Shown one piece after another: positions 1 through 8,920 of a stretch of DNA of 61,318 nt. The stretch covers positions 399 to 61,716 of the forward strand of contig DKJA01000214.1 of NCBI GenBank assembly GCA_002454505.1, in the 5' to 3' direction. The position numbers and the translations under genes are program-made. The notes under the pieces are model-generated. The model worked only from the letters and a program-made list of their open reading frames with translations. It was not told the DNA's origin and searched no databases. Position 1 is the first letter of the stretch; the number at the start of each line of letters is the position of its first letter. This DNA comes from Oxalobacteraceae bacterium UBA6704 (GTDB lineage: Bacteria; Pseudomonadota; Gammaproteobacteria; Burkholderiales; Burkholderiaceae_D).

Positions 1-81
1 CATTGCCGTCGCCACGTCGTGCAGCGCAACGCACGACCTGCGCGAAGCTGGCGGCAAGACCCACTGACAACGGCTCAGCCC

Positions 82-189
82 GTGTCCACCATGGTGTCAG
101 ACACCGACAGAGACACGAACTCGACAATGCAGGGCGGTTGAGCTCGTGTCCACGTCGGTGTCTGACACCAGGGTGGGGAAAGTGGACAC
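82..189. repeat. Nested inverted repeat, GTGTC-type palindrome
   Basis: Two 17-base arms are exact reverse complements: 92-108 and 154-170. Each contains the small palindrome GGTGTCAGACACC. Outer 8-base arms GTGTCCAC (82-89) and GTGGACAC (182-189) also pair. It lies downstream of the LysR gene that ends at 210. The layout, two small palindromes that are reverse complements of each other, matches the repeats at 10298, 17345 and 20670. It could act as a terminator or be a REP-like element. I see no gene in 1-209. Confidence 0.7.
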
Positions 190-209
190 GACCTCGACTG
201 TAGCGGAGC

Positions 210-1115
210 TTATTCCCGCTCGGGCGGCCGCAGGATGTTGAGGAAGGCGCGCACGACGGGCGCGTCATCGGTGGTGGTGTAGGTGATGTACAGGTTTGCC
301 GACGGCGGGTTGGTGCGGATCGGCAGGAAGACGACGCCCGGCCAGCCGATGCGGCTCGTCGTTTCCGGCATCAGCGTCACGCCCAGGCCGGCGCCGACCA
401 TTGCCAGCAAAGTCTGCGGCTCGCTCGCTTCCTGGAAGATCTTCGGCTGGAAGCCGGCGTTGACGCAGCACTGGATCAGGTAGCGGGGGAACGCGGATTT
501 GTCCAGCGCCAGCGTCAGCATCGGTTCGCCGGCGATGTCGGTCAGTTCGATCGCATCCAGCTTGGCCAGCGGGTGATGCTCGTTGACGGCCACGCACACG
601 TTCTCGCGGAAGCACAGTTCCTGGCGCAGGTTGTCGTTCTTCAGGTCGTCCGCATCGAGCTTCGGTTCGCGCCAGAAGCCCACGTCGATCTGCTTGGCGC
701 GCAGCGCGTCGTACTGCACGTTGGGGCCGAATTCGTGGATCGTCCACGTCACCTTCGGGTACTTGCTCTGGAATTCTTCCAGCAGGCTGGGGATCGGCCC
801 CCACATCGCCGAGCCGACGATGCCCACCCGCAGCCGGCCCACTTCGCCGCGGTCGATCTGGCGCACCGTGTCGATCGTGATGCGCATCCTGGCCAGCATG
901 TCCGCCGCTTCCTGCATCAGCGCGCGGCCGGCCACCGTCAGCTCGAAGCTGCGCGTGGTGCGGGCAAACAGCTTGACGCCCAGTTCCGCCTCCAGCTTCA
1001 TGATCTGCTGCGACAGCGGCGGCTGCGAGATGTGCAGCCTTTCGGCGGCACGGCTGAAACTCTTTTCTTCGGCGACGGCTAGAAAGTACTTCAGTTGCTT
1101 CAGATCGATCGACAT
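210..1115 (-). CDS. LysR-family transcriptional regulator
   Basis: A 301-residue protein with the standard LysR layout: N-terminal winged helix-turn-helix (about residues 3-62, with the motif SRAAERLHISQPPLSQQI) and a C-terminal periplasmic-binding-like effector domain (about 90-295). The frame is open far upstream, but the ATG at 1115 begins MSIDLKQLKYF, the usual start for the family. The upstream codons lie inside psuG in another frame and look non-coding. The gene starts 23 bases after the psuG stop on the same strand, so it may be co-transcribed with psuK-psuG and could control them. The inducer is unknown. LysR members usually need a small-molecule ligand and often control a neighbouring operon. 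Confidence 0.9.
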   Translation of the reverse strand: MSIDLKQLKYFLAVAEEKSFSRAAERLHISQPPLSQQIMKLEAELGVKLFARTTRSFELTVAGRALMQEAADMLARMRITIDTVRQIDRGEVGRLRVGIVGSAMWGPIPSLLEEFQSKYPKVTWTIHEFGPNVQYDALRAKQIDVGFWREPKLDADDLKNDNLRQELCFRENVCVAVNEHHPLAKLDAIELTDIAGEPMLTLALDKSAFPRYLIQCCVNAGFQPKIFQEASEPQTLLAMVGAGLGVTLMPETTSRIGWPGVVFLPIRTNPPSANLYITYTTTDDAPVVRAFLNILRPPERE

Positions 1116-1138
1116 GGCTTCTGGCTGAAATGGACGGC

Positions 1139-2059
1139 TCAGGTGGAAGGATACTCCAGCAGGGCGCGGGCCAGTGCGGCGCCGATGCGCGCGTTGTTCT
1201 TCACCAGCGCGATATTGGTTGCCAGGCTGCGCCCTTCGGTCAGCGTCTTGATGCGCGCCAGCAGGAACGGCGTGACCTTCTTGCCCGTCACGCCGTTCTC
1301 CGCCGCTTCCTGCAGGGCCTGCAGCGTGATGCCGTCGATTTCCTCTGCCGGCATCGCATCGCTTTCCGGCACGGGGGCCGACACCACCACGCCGCCCTTC
1401 AGGCCCAGGCGCCATTTGGTCTGGATGAACGAGGCCTGCTCCGCCGCCGTATCGAGCTGGAAGTCGGCATTGAAGCCGCTTTCGCGCGTGAAGAATGCGG
1501 GGAAGCCGGGCTGGCCGACGCTGACCACCGGCACGCCCTGGGTTTCCAGGTATTCCAGCGTCAGGCCGATGTCGAGGATGGATTTGACGCCCGCGCACAC
1601 GACGGCCACATTGGTCTGCGCCAGTTCCTGCAGGTCGGCGGAGATGTCGAAGCTCGTCTCGGCGCCGCGGTGCACGCCGCCGATGCCGCCCGTGACGAAC
1701 ACGGGAATGCCGGCCAGCTGCGCGCAGATCATCGTCGCGGCCACGGTGGTGGCGCCCAGCTTGTTCTGCGACAGCACATAGGCCAGGTCGCGGCGGCTCA
1801 CCTTCAGCGCATCCGGCGAATTGCCCAGCAATTCCAGCTGTTCGTCGGTCAGGCCGATGCAGATCTTGCCGCCGATGATGGCGATGGTGGCCGGCACGGC
1901 GCCGCCGTCGCGGATGATCTGTTCGACTTCCCTTGCCGTCTGCACGTTCTGCGGATACGGCATGCCGTGCGAGATGATCGTCGATTCCAGCGCCACGATC
2001 GGCTTGCCGGTGGTGCGTGCGTTGGCCACTTCGGGCGAGAAGGAGAGGTACTGTTGCAT
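1139..2059 (-). CDS. psuG: Pseudouridine-5'-phosphate glycosidase
   Basis: About 306 residues, the usual family length. PsuG splits the C-C glycosidic bond of pseudouridine 5'-phosphate to give uracil and ribose 5-phosphate. Recognisable family blocks are ALESTIISHGMPYPQN near the N-terminus, TGGIGGVHRGAE in the middle and VVCAGVKSILDI after it. Two ATGs lie six bases apart (2065 and 2059). AGGA sits directly against the first and six bases from the second, so 2059 is preferred. If 2065 is used, the start overlaps the psuK stop as ATGA. Either way the two genes are translationally linked. The uracil released can feed the PreTA pathway at 27-34 kb. Confidence 0.93.
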   Translation of the reverse strand: MQQYLSFSPEVANARTTGKPIVALESTIISHGMPYPQNVQTAREVEQIIRDGGAVPATIAIIGGKICIGLTDEQLELLGNSPDALKVSRRDLAYVLSQNKLGATTVAATMICAQLAGIPVFVTGGIGGVHRGAETSFDISADLQELAQTNVAVVCAGVKSILDIGLTLEYLETQGVPVVSVGQPGFPAFFTRESGFNADFQLDTAAEQASFIQTKWRLGLKGGVVVSAPVPESDAMPAEEIDGITLQALQEAAENGVTGKKVTPFLLARIKTLTEGRSLATNIALVKNNARIGAALARALLEYPST

Positions 2060-2061
2060 GA

Positions 2062-3177
2062 TCATTCCTGGTCGGTGGGGGAGGGCGCGCTGAAGATGGT
2101 CGCGTTCAGCGCGGGCGATACGGTATAGGGACTTTGCAGCGTCAGCGCGGCCGCTTCCAGGCCCCGCCCGCAGGCGCGCGACAGGTCGCAATCGCCCTGC
2201 GCCAGCGACCAGCAGACGGCGGCGGAGAACGCATCGCCGGCGCCGGTGACGTCGACGACGGCCGCTTCGGCCACTTCGTGGGCGGGCAGCCACTGCAGGT
2301 CGCCGGGCACGGTGTGGTAGACACCGGCGGCGCCGCAGGTGACGATCACGTCCTGCGCGCCATCGGCCTGCAAGGCGCGGCACGCGTCGCGCACGGCGCT
2401 TTCGGTGGGCAGCGCGCGGCCGGCCCGCGTTTCCAGCTCGCCGCGGTTCAGGATCAACAGCCGCAGGCCGCGCAGGTCGCGCGGCAGCCGCGCCATCTTC
2501 GGCTGCGACACGGCCACCAGCGCCAGCGGCGCGCCGCCCCGCTGCGCGTCGGCCAGCAGCAGCGCGATGCTGGCGTGCGGCAGGTTCAGGTCCGCCACGA
2601 TCAGCGATGCGGCATTGCGCTGCGGCTGCCGGCTTTCCAGCCAGGCGGGCGTCAGCTGTTCGTAGATGGCCATGTCGGCCAGCGCCAGCACCATCTCGCC
2701 GCCGGCATCGAGCACCGCGGTATAGGTGCCGGTCGACGCGCCGGCCGGCACCAGCGTGCCCGTCATGTCGATGCCGCCCGCTTCCGCATGCGTGCGCAGC
2801 GTCTGACCGGACGAGTCGTCGCCCAGCGCCGTCAGCAACGCGCACGGCGAGCCGAGGCGGGCCAGGTTTTCCGCGATGTTGCGGGCCACGCCGCCATACG
2901 TCTCGGCGGCGGTGGCGGGATTCGACGTGGCCATGCGCAGCGGTTCCAGCGTGCGCAGTTTGCGGTCCAGGTTGGCGGCGCCGATGCACAGCACGGCGCG
3001 GTCGTCGGGCAGCACGTAGGCGCGGCCCATCAGGCGGCGTTCGCGGATCAGGCCCGCCACGTGGCCGGCCACGGCGGAGCGCGACAGGCCCAGCGCGTCG
3101 GCCAGCTCCTGCTGCGAAATGAAGGGATTCGACCGGATCAGCCGGTACAGCTGCTCTTTTTTGCTCACCTGGACCAC
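2062..3177 (-). CDS. psuK: Pseudouridine kinase with N-terminal DNA-binding domain
   Basis: A PfkB-family carbohydrate kinase of about 371 residues. It phosphorylates pseudouridine at the 5' position for PsuG. The kinase part starts near residue 60 (CIGAANLD), has a substrate-lid segment YGGVARNIAENLARLG and ends with the catalytic anion-hole motif DVTGAGDAFSA. The first 55 residues form a winged helix-turn-helix (ISQQELADALGLSRSAVAGH), so the protein may also bind DNA and regulate its own operon. E. coli PsuK lacks this extension; some related nucleoside kinases have it. The start is uncertain: GTG at 3177 has GAGG nine bases upstream, while a TTG at 3186 is also in frame. It is the first gene of psuK-psuG and diverges from xapA. 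Confidence 0.88.
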   Translation of the reverse strand: MVQVSKKEQLYRLIRSNPFISQQELADALGLSRSAVAGHVAGLIRERRLMGRAYVLPDDRAVLCIGAANLDRKLRTLEPLRMATSNPATAAETYGGVARNIAENLARLGSPCALLTALGDDSSGQTLRTHAEAGGIDMTGTLVPAGASTGTYTAVLDAGGEMVLALADMAIYEQLTPAWLESRQPQRNAASLIVADLNLPHASIALLLADAQRGGAPLALVAVSQPKMARLPRDLRGLRLLILNRGELETRAGRALPTESAVRDACRALQADGAQDVIVTCGAAGVYHTVPGDLQWLPAHEVAEAAVVDVTGAGDAFSAAVCWSLAQGDCDLSRACGRGLEAAALTLQSPYTVSPALNATIFSAPSPTDQE

Positions 3178-3425
3178 GCTGCGCAACCTCGTTTAAACAT
3201 ATGTCGATCATCGTAAACACTTGTTGGCCCAGTGTCAAACGGCGTCTTCCGCTATAATATGGTCCCACTTATACGTCCTCGATATAAATGGCAAAGAAAA
3301 ATGGTATTTGTCATACATATAGGGGATCATGCATAGTGTCGCCTGCATAAGAACGCCAATCAAAGTGCTTACCGCGGGCCCGCTGCGCTGCCAACGCTGT
3401 ACTGCCAAAGAATACGAGAGAGATC
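3178..3425. promoter_or_regulatory. Divergent promoter region between psuK and xapA
   Basis: AT-rich for this genome. It contains a perfect TATAAT at 3253-3258 without a convincing -35 box, and TTGTCA (3308-3313) spaced 18 bases from CATAGT (3332-3337), a weak promoter candidate reading toward xapA. Near psuK, GTTTAAAC (3191-3198) and the later TAAAC (3214-3218) form an inverted GTTTA/TAAAC pair that could be an operator, for instance for the DNA-binding domain of PsuK. All of these are pattern matches by eye. Confidence 0.35.
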
Positions 3426-4265
3426 ATGTCGAACAATTCCCCCTTCCAGGCCGCCGCCATCGTGCGTGCGCGCATGCCAGCCGGCTTTGCACCGCGCGCC
3501 GCACTGATCCTGGGTTCCGGCCTGGGCGTGCTGGCCGAACAGATGACGGATGCCGTCTCGATCGGCTTCGACGAGCTGCCCGGCTTCCCGATCAGCACCG
3601 TGCACGGCCACGCGGGCCAGATGGTGCTGGGCACGCTGGCCGGCGTGCAGGTCGTCTGCCTGAAGGGCCGCGGCCACTTCTACGAAGGTTACGGCATGGG
3701 CGTGATGACGAGCGCCGTGCGCACGCTCAAGCTGCTGGGCTGCGAGTTCGTGTTCGTCACCAACGCGGCCGGTTCGCTGCGGCCGGAAGTGGATGCCGGC
3801 TCGCTGGTGGCACTGAACGACCACATCAACTTCCTGCCGGGCACGCCGATGATCGGCCCGAACGACGAACGCTTCGGCCCGCGCTTCTTCAGCATGGCCA
3901 ATGCCTACGACGCCGACCTGCGCAAGCTGCTGCAGGATACCGCCGCCGCGCAGAACATCACGCTGCACGAAGGCGTGTACATCGCCTACGCCGGCCCGAA
4001 CTTCGAAACGCCGGCCGAGATCCGCGCCTTCGGCCGCCTCGGTGCGGACGTCGTCGGCATGTCGGTGGTGCCGGAAGTGGTGCCGGCCCGTCACTGCGGC
4101 CTGAAGGTGGTCGGCGTGTCCGTGATCACCAACCTGGCCGAAGGGCTGTCGCCGTTCCCGCTGTCCCACGAGCAGACGCTGAAGTACGCGGCCGTGGGCG
4201 CAGAAAGCCTGGTGAAGCTGATCCATGCCTTCATGACCAATATTGCAAGCACGCCGAAGGCGTAA
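3426..4265 (+). CDS. xapA: Xanthosine/purine nucleoside phosphorylase
   Basis: A trimeric-type purine nucleoside phosphorylase of 279 residues, close in length and sequence to E. coli XapA. It splits purine (deoxy)nucleosides with phosphate to the free base and (deoxy)ribose 1-phosphate. Visible motifs, in order, are LILGSGLG (phosphate loop), VHGHAGQMVLG, KGRGHFYEGYG, TNAAGSLRPEV, YAGPNFETPAEI, GMSVVPEV and ITNLAEGLS, whose Asn contacts the base in this family. The start ATG is preceded by a GAGAGAG purine stretch. It is followed by a strong hairpin and then deoB, which acts on its sugar product. Exact base preference (xanthosine against guanosine or inosine) cannot be read from sequence. 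Confidence 0.92.
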   Translation: MSNNSPFQAAAIVRARMPAGFAPRAALILGSGLGVLAEQMTDAVSIGFDELPGFPISTVHGHAGQMVLGTLAGVQVVCLKGRGHFYEGYGMGVMTSAVRTLKLLGCEFVFVTNAAGSLRPEVDAGSLVALNDHINFLPGTPMIGPNDERFGPRFFSMANAYDADLRKLLQDTAAAQNITLHEGVYIAYAGPNFETPAEIRAFGRLGADVVGMSVVPEVVPARHCGLKVVGVSVITNLAEGLSPFPLSHEQTLKYAAVGAESLVKLIHAFMTNIASTPKA

Positions 4266-4270
4266 GCAGA

Positions 4271-4294
4271 AAGGGCGGCCGCGGGGCCGCCCTT
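4271..4294 (+). terminator. GC-rich hairpin between xapA and deoB
   Basis: A 10-base-pair perfect stem, AAGGGCGGCC (4271-4280) and GGCCGCCCTT (4285-4294), with a four-base loop, six bases after the xapA stop. It is followed by GAACTTTT, a short T run. It may be an intrinsic terminator or a leaky attenuator that sets the xapA to deoB transcript ratio. Confidence 0.6.
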
Positions 4295-4331
4295 GAACTT
4301 TTCGGCTGTCATTTTTATTAAAGAGACGATC

Positions 4332-5525
4332 ATGTCACGCGCATTCATCCTCCTGCTCGATTCCTTCGGCCTGGGCGCCACGCCCGATGCCGACAAATAC
4401 GGCGATGCCGCCACCAACACCTTCGGCCACATCGCCAAATGGGCGGCCGAACAAGGCAAGCCGATGTCGCTGCCGGCGATGGAAGGCCTGGGCCTGGCCG
4501 CGGCCGCGCACAGCGCCACCGGCACGTGGGCCACCGGCTTCGAACAACGCGAAGGCTTCACGGGTGCCTACGGCGCCGCACGCGAACAGTCGACCGGCAA
4601 GGACACGCAGAGCGGCCACTGGGAAATCGCCGGCGTGCCGGTGCTGTTCGACTGGGGCTACTTCCCGAAAACCGTGCCCACGTTCCCGCAGGAGCTGACG
4701 GACAAGCTGCAGGAACTGACCGGCGTGCCCGGCTTCCTCGGCAACTGCCACGCCTCGGGCACGACGATCATCAACGAGCTGGGCGACGAGAGCGTCGCCA
4801 CCGGCAAGCCGATCCTGTACACGTCGGCCGACTCGGTGCTGCAGATCGCCGCGCATGAGGAACACTTCGGCCTGGAGCGCCTGTACGACATGTGCGAGAA
4901 GGCGTACGAGCTGGTGCAGCCCTACAACATCGGCCGCGTGATCGCCCGCCCGTTCCTCGGCGCCGATGGCGACTACAAGCGCACGCCGAACCGCCACGAC
5001 TACGCCGTGCCGCCCACCGGGCCGACGCTGCTGGACCACGTCAAGGATGCCGGCGGCGAAGTCATCGCGCTGGGTAAAATCAGCGACATCTACGCCGGCA
5101 AGGGCGTCTCGCGCGTGGTCAAGGGCCCGGACAATATGGCGCTGTTCGACCGGCTGATGGAAGTCGAGGCGCAGGCCGGCGACAAGTCGCTGACCTTCGT
5201 GAACTTCGTCGACTTCGACATGATGTTCGGCCACCGCCGCGACGTGCAGGGCTACTCGCAGGCGCTGCACGAGCTGGATGCGCGGCTGCCGGAATTCATC
5301 GCGCAACTGAAGGACGGCGACCTGGTCGTCATCACGGCGGACCACGGCTGCGACCCCACGTCGCCCGGCTCCGACCACACGCGCGAGCACATTCCGATGA
5401 TCTTCTTCGGCCCCGGCGTGGCCGGCCGCGCGCTGGGCATCTCGGAAACGTTCTCCGACATCGGCCAGACCATCGCATCGCACCTCGGCGTGAAACCCCT
5501 TTCCAACGGAACCAATCTGCTATGA
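4332..5525 (+). CDS. deoB: Phosphopentomutase
   Basis: A 397-residue protein that converts (deoxy)ribose 1-phosphate to the 5-phosphate. It belongs to the alkaline phosphatase-like metalloenzymes. Metal-binding blocks are visible: LLLDSFGLGATPD at the N-terminus (Asp10), TADHGCDPT and DHTREHIPM near the C-terminus. The phosphothreonine region is GKDTQSGHWE. Translation is placed at ATG 4332 (MSRAFIL), after the purine-rich AAAGAGA; the frame is open further upstream but that runs into the terminator hairpin. The stop overlaps the deoC start (ATGA), so the two are translationally coupled. It takes the sugar from XapA and DeoA and passes deoxyribose 5-phosphate to DeoC. Confidence 0.95.
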   Translation: MSRAFILLLDSFGLGATPDADKYGDAATNTFGHIAKWAAEQGKPMSLPAMEGLGLAAAAHSATGTWATGFEQREGFTGAYGAAREQSTGKDTQSGHWEIAGVPVLFDWGYFPKTVPTFPQELTDKLQELTGVPGFLGNCHASGTTIINELGDESVATGKPILYTSADSVLQIAAHEEHFGLERLYDMCEKAYELVQPYNIGRVIARPFLGADGDYKRTPNRHDYAVPPTGPTLLDHVKDAGGEVIALGKISDIYAGKGVSRVVKGPDNMALFDRLMEVEAQAGDKSLTFVNFVDFDMMFGHRRDVQGYSQALHELDARLPEFIAQLKDGDLVVITADHGCDPTSPGSDHTREHIPMIFFGPGVAGRALGISETFSDIGQTIASHLGVKPLSNGTNLL

Positions 5526-6484
5526 GTACTCCGCAAGACTTCAAGCGCAACGAGGCGATTGGCCTCGACCTGGGCTGGCTGAACCACATCCACATCAACA
5601 AGGCGGCCGCCGACCGCCGCGCCGCGTCGCTGGCCAACCGCCGCACCGTCAAGAAGGAATACCAGGCCGCCTGGCTGGTGAAGGCCATCGAACTGATCGA
5701 CCTGACCACGCTGTCCGGTGACGACACGCCGGGCCGCGTCGAGCGCCTGTGCATGAAGGCGATGCGCCCGCTGCGCACGGACCTCGTCGAGGCGCTGGGC
5801 CTGCAGGACCGCAACCTGATGACGGGTGCCGTCTGCGTGTACCACGAGATGATCCGCCATGCGGACAAGGTGCTGAAGGGCCGCCTGCCGATCGCCGCCG
5901 TGTCGACCGGCTTCCCGGCCGGCCTGACGAATATGGAAACCAAGGTGCGCGAGATCGAACTGTCGGTGGCCGACGGCGCGCAGGAGATCGATATCGTCAT
6001 CACGCGCCAGCACGTCCTGACGGGCAACTGGCAGGCGCTGTACGACGAGATGCTGGCTTACCGCCAGGCTTGCGGCGACGCACACGTGAAAGCGATCCTG
6101 GCAACGGGCGAGCTGATGACGCTGGAGAACGTGGCCAAGGCATCGTGGGTGTGCATGATGGCCGGCGCGGACTTCATCAAGACGTCGACGGGTAAAGAGA
6201 GCGTCAACGCGACGATTCCCGTCTCGCTGACGATGGTGCGCGCGATCCGCGAATACCATGAACGCACCGGCTTCAAGATCGGCTACAAGCCGGCCGGCGG
6301 CGTCTCCACGGCCAAGGCCGCGCTGCAGTACATGACGGTGATGAAGGAAGAACTGGGCAACGAGTGGCTGGAGCCGCACCTGTTCCGCATCGGCGCATCG
6401 AGCCTGCTGACCGACATTGAGCGCCAGCTGGAACACTACGTGACCGGCAATTACTCGGCCGCCCACCGCCACGCGCAACCTTAA
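5522..6484 (+). CDS. deoC: Deoxyribose-phosphate aldolase
   Basis: A class I aldolase of 320 residues, longer than the E. coli enzyme (259) because of an N-terminal extension of about 50 residues, as in many proteobacterial and eukaryotic versions. It splits deoxyribose 5-phosphate into acetaldehyde and glyceraldehyde 3-phosphate. The Schiff-base lysine is Lys220 in ADFIKTSTGK and the second active-site lysine is Lys256 in GYKPAGGVST. The start overlaps the deoB stop (ATGA). The next gene, 12 bases on, is an aldehyde dehydrogenase, which points to oxidation of the acetaldehyde. Confidence 0.95.
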   Translation: MSTPQDFKRNEAIGLDLGWLNHIHINKAAADRRAASLANRRTVKKEYQAAWLVKAIELIDLTTLSGDDTPGRVERLCMKAMRPLRTDLVEALGLQDRNLMTGAVCVYHEMIRHADKVLKGRLPIAAVSTGFPAGLTNMETKVREIELSVADGAQEIDIVITRQHVLTGNWQALYDEMLAYRQACGDAHVKAILATGELMTLENVAKASWVCMMAGADFIKTSTGKESVNATIPVSLTMVRAIREYHERTGFKIGYKPAGGVSTAKAALQYMTVMKEELGNEWLEPHLFRIGASSLLTDIERQLEHYVTGNYSAAHRHAQP

Positions 6485-6496
6485 TACACGACTGCC

Positions 6497-8881
6497 ATGC
6501 CAACTATCAACGAGATCCTCAATACCATGGAATACGGCCCAGCCCCCGAGAGCCAGAAGGAAGCGCAAGCGTGGCTGGACCAGCGCGGCCGTACCTTCGG
6601 CCTGTTCATCGACAACGCGTGGACCGACGCTGGTGAGCTGTTCGCATCGACCAATCCTGCGGATGGCAAGCAGCTGGCCGAACTGACGCAAGCGACCAGC
6701 GACGACGTGAACCGCGCCGTCGAAGCCGCGCGCCGCGCCCAGCCGGCATGGGCCGCGCTGGGTGGTGCTGGCCGCGCGAAGATCCTGTACGCGATCGCGC
6801 GCCTGATGCAGAAGCACGCGCGCCTGTTCGCCGTGCTGGAGACGCTGGACAACGGCAAGACCATCCGCGAAACGCGCGATGCCGACCTGCCGCTGGTCGC
6901 GCGCCACTTCTACCACCACGCCGGCTGGGCGCAACTGCTGGACGAAGAGTTCCCGAACCACCGCCCGGTGGGCGTCGTCGGCCAGATCGTGCCGTGGAAT
7001 TTCCCGCTGCTCATGCTGGCCTGGAAGATCGCGCCGGCACTGGCGGCCGGCAACACGGTGGTGTTCAAGCCGGCCGAGTTCACGCCGCTGTCCGCGCTGC
7101 TGTTCGCTGAAATTTGCCTGCAGGCCGGCGTGCCGGCGGGCGTCGTCAACATCGTCACCGGCGATGGCCGCACCGGCGAGGCGATCGTCAATCATGCAGG
7201 CATCGACAAGCTGGCGTTCACCGGTTCCACCGAAGTGGGCCGCCTGATCCGCGAAGCGACGGCCGGCAGCGGCAAGAAGCTGTCGCTGGAACTGGGCGGC
7301 AAATCGCCGTTCATCGTGTTCGACGATGCCGACCTGGATGCGGCCGTCGAAGGCCTCGTCGATTCGATCTGGTTCAACCAGGGGCAGGTGTGCTGCGCCG
7401 GTTCGCGGCTGCTGGTGCAGGAGTCCATCGAAGAGCGCTTCCTGAAAAAGCTGAAAGCGCGCATGGACAACCTGCGCCTCGGCTCGCCGCTGGACAAGTC
7501 GATGGACATCGGCGCACTGGTCGATCCGATCCAGCGCCAGCGCATTCACGGCCTGGTGGAAGCGGCCCGCGCCGAAGGTTGCGAGGTGTACCAGCCGGCC
7601 GGTTGCGAAATCCCCGCCGACGGCTCGTGGTTCGCGCCGACGCTGATCACGGGCGCGTCGACGTCCGCCGCCGTGGCGCAGGCCGAGATCTTCGGCCCGG
7701 TGCTGGTGGCGATGAGCTTCCGCACGCCGGCCGAAGCGGTCCAGCTGGCGAACAACACCGTCTACGGCCTCGCGTCGTGCGTGTGGACGGAGAACATCAG
7801 CCTGGCGCTGGACGTTGCGCCGCAGATCAAGGCCGGCGTCGTGTGGATCAACACGGCCAACCAGTTCGATGCCGCATGCGGCTTCGGCGGCTACAAGGAA
7901 TCCGGCTACGGCCGTGAAGGCGGCCGCGAAGGCCTGTACGAATACCTGGTGCCGGTGAGCGAGGATGCCCGTCCTGCCGTTCCTGCCGCGATCAAGTCGG
8001 CAGCCGCGAAAGCCGTGGTGCCATCGAGCGATCCGTTCGCGATCGACCGTACCGCCAAGCTGTACATCGGCGGCAAGCAGGCCCGCCCGGACGGCGCCTA
8101 CAGCCGCGCCATTCATGGTGCGGACGGGACCTTCCTCGGCGAGATCGGCGAAGGTTCGCGCAAGGACATCCGCAACGCCGTCGAAGCAGCCCACAAGGCC
8201 GGCGGCTGGACCAAGGCCACCGCGCACAACCGCGCCCAGGTGCTGTACTACATCGCCGAAAACCTGGCCGCCCGCGGCCGCGAATTCGCCGACCGCATCG
8301 CCGCGCAGACGGGTGCCAAGGACGCGGAAAAAGAAGTGCAGGCCGCGATCGACCGCCTGTTCTACTGGGCCGCGTGGGCCGACAAATACGACGGCGCCGC
8401 GCACCAGCCGCCGATGCACGGCATCACGGTGGCGCTGAACGAAGCGATCGGCGTGATCGGCATCGTCTGCCCGAACGAGAACCCGCTGCTGGGCTTCATC
8501 TCGCTGGTCGCACCGGCCATCGCCATGGGCAACCGCGTGATTGCGGTGCCGTCCGAAGCGCATCCTTTGAGCGCCACGGACCTGTACCAGGTGTTCGATA
8601 CGTCGGACCTGCCGGGCGGCGTGGTCAACATCGTCACCGGCAATGCCGACGAACTGGCCCGCACGCTGGCCACGCACTCGGACATCGATGCGGTGTGGCG
8701 TCACGACGGCTCGGCCGACGGCTGCGCCGAAGTGGAGCGCCTGTCGGCCGGTTCGCTGAAGCGCACGTGGACGGGCGGCGCGAAGGGACGCGACTGGTTC
8801 AGCACCCAGCAGGCCGCCGGCCGCACGGTGCTGCAGCATGCGACGCAGGTGAAGAATATCTGGATTCCTTACGGCGTCTGA
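6497..8881 (+). CDS. ALDH16-type two-domain aldehyde dehydrogenase
   Basis: Its 794 residues hold two aldehyde dehydrogenase folds in one chain. The first (about 35-490) is complete: Asn168 in VPWNFPLLM, a Glu in LELGGKSP and the nucleophile Cys299 in FNQGQVCCAGSR. The second (about 520-790) keeps the fold (TKLYIGGKQARPDG; IGIVCPNENPLLGF; GGVVNIVTGNADEL) but has no GQxC motif where the cysteine should be. This is the architecture of the ALDH16 family, in which the second domain is catalytically silent. It starts 12 bases after deoC, so acetaldehyde is the likely substrate, with acetate as product; this is an inference from position. The deletion of the second cysteine is a family trait, not damage. 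Confidence 0.88.
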   Translation: MPTINEILNTMEYGPAPESQKEAQAWLDQRGRTFGLFIDNAWTDAGELFASTNPADGKQLAELTQATSDDVNRAVEAARRAQPAWAALGGAGRAKILYAIARLMQKHARLFAVLETLDNGKTIRETRDADLPLVARHFYHHAGWAQLLDEEFPNHRPVGVVGQIVPWNFPLLMLAWKIAPALAAGNTVVFKPAEFTPLSALLFAEICLQAGVPAGVVNIVTGDGRTGEAIVNHAGIDKLAFTGSTEVGRLIREATAGSGKKLSLELGGKSPFIVFDDADLDAAVEGLVDSIWFNQGQVCCAGSRLLVQESIEERFLKKLKARMDNLRLGSPLDKSMDIGALVDPIQRQRIHGLVEAARAEGCEVYQPAGCEIPADGSWFAPTLITGASTSAAVAQAEIFGPVLVAMSFRTPAEAVQLANNTVYGLASCVWTENISLALDVAPQIKAGVVWINTANQFDAACGFGGYKESGYGREGGREGLYEYLVPVSEDARPAVPAAIKSAAAKAVVPSSDPFAIDRTAKLYIGGKQARPDGAYSRAIHGADGTFLGEIGEGSRKDIRNAVEAAHKAGGWTKATAHNRAQVLYYIAENLAARGREFADRIAAQTGAKDAEKEVQAAIDRLFYWAAWADKYDGAAHQPPMHGITVALNEAIGVIGIVCPNENPLLGFISLVAPAIAMGNRVIAVPSEAHPLSATDLYQVFDTSDLPGGVVNIVTGNADELARTLATHSDIDAVWRHDGSADGCAEVERLSAGSLKRTWTGGAKGRDWFSTQQAAGRTVLQHATQVKNIWIPYGV

Positions 8882-8920
8882 GAATAGCTGACCCTGGAAG
8901 CAAACCCTGGGGTTGCCAAA

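Noticed and set aside
3..203. Small open frame of 66 codons at the left edge
   Set aside because: It runs through the GTGTC inverted repeat, has no ribosome-binding site and no similarity to a family I know.
5252..8839. A 1195-codon frame on the minus strand
   Set aside because: It lies opposite deoB, deoC and the ALDH gene, which have clear domains. The composition (Arg, His, Gln, Val) is that of an antisense shadow in GC-rich DNA. The same holds for 14143-17340 and 23016-26390.
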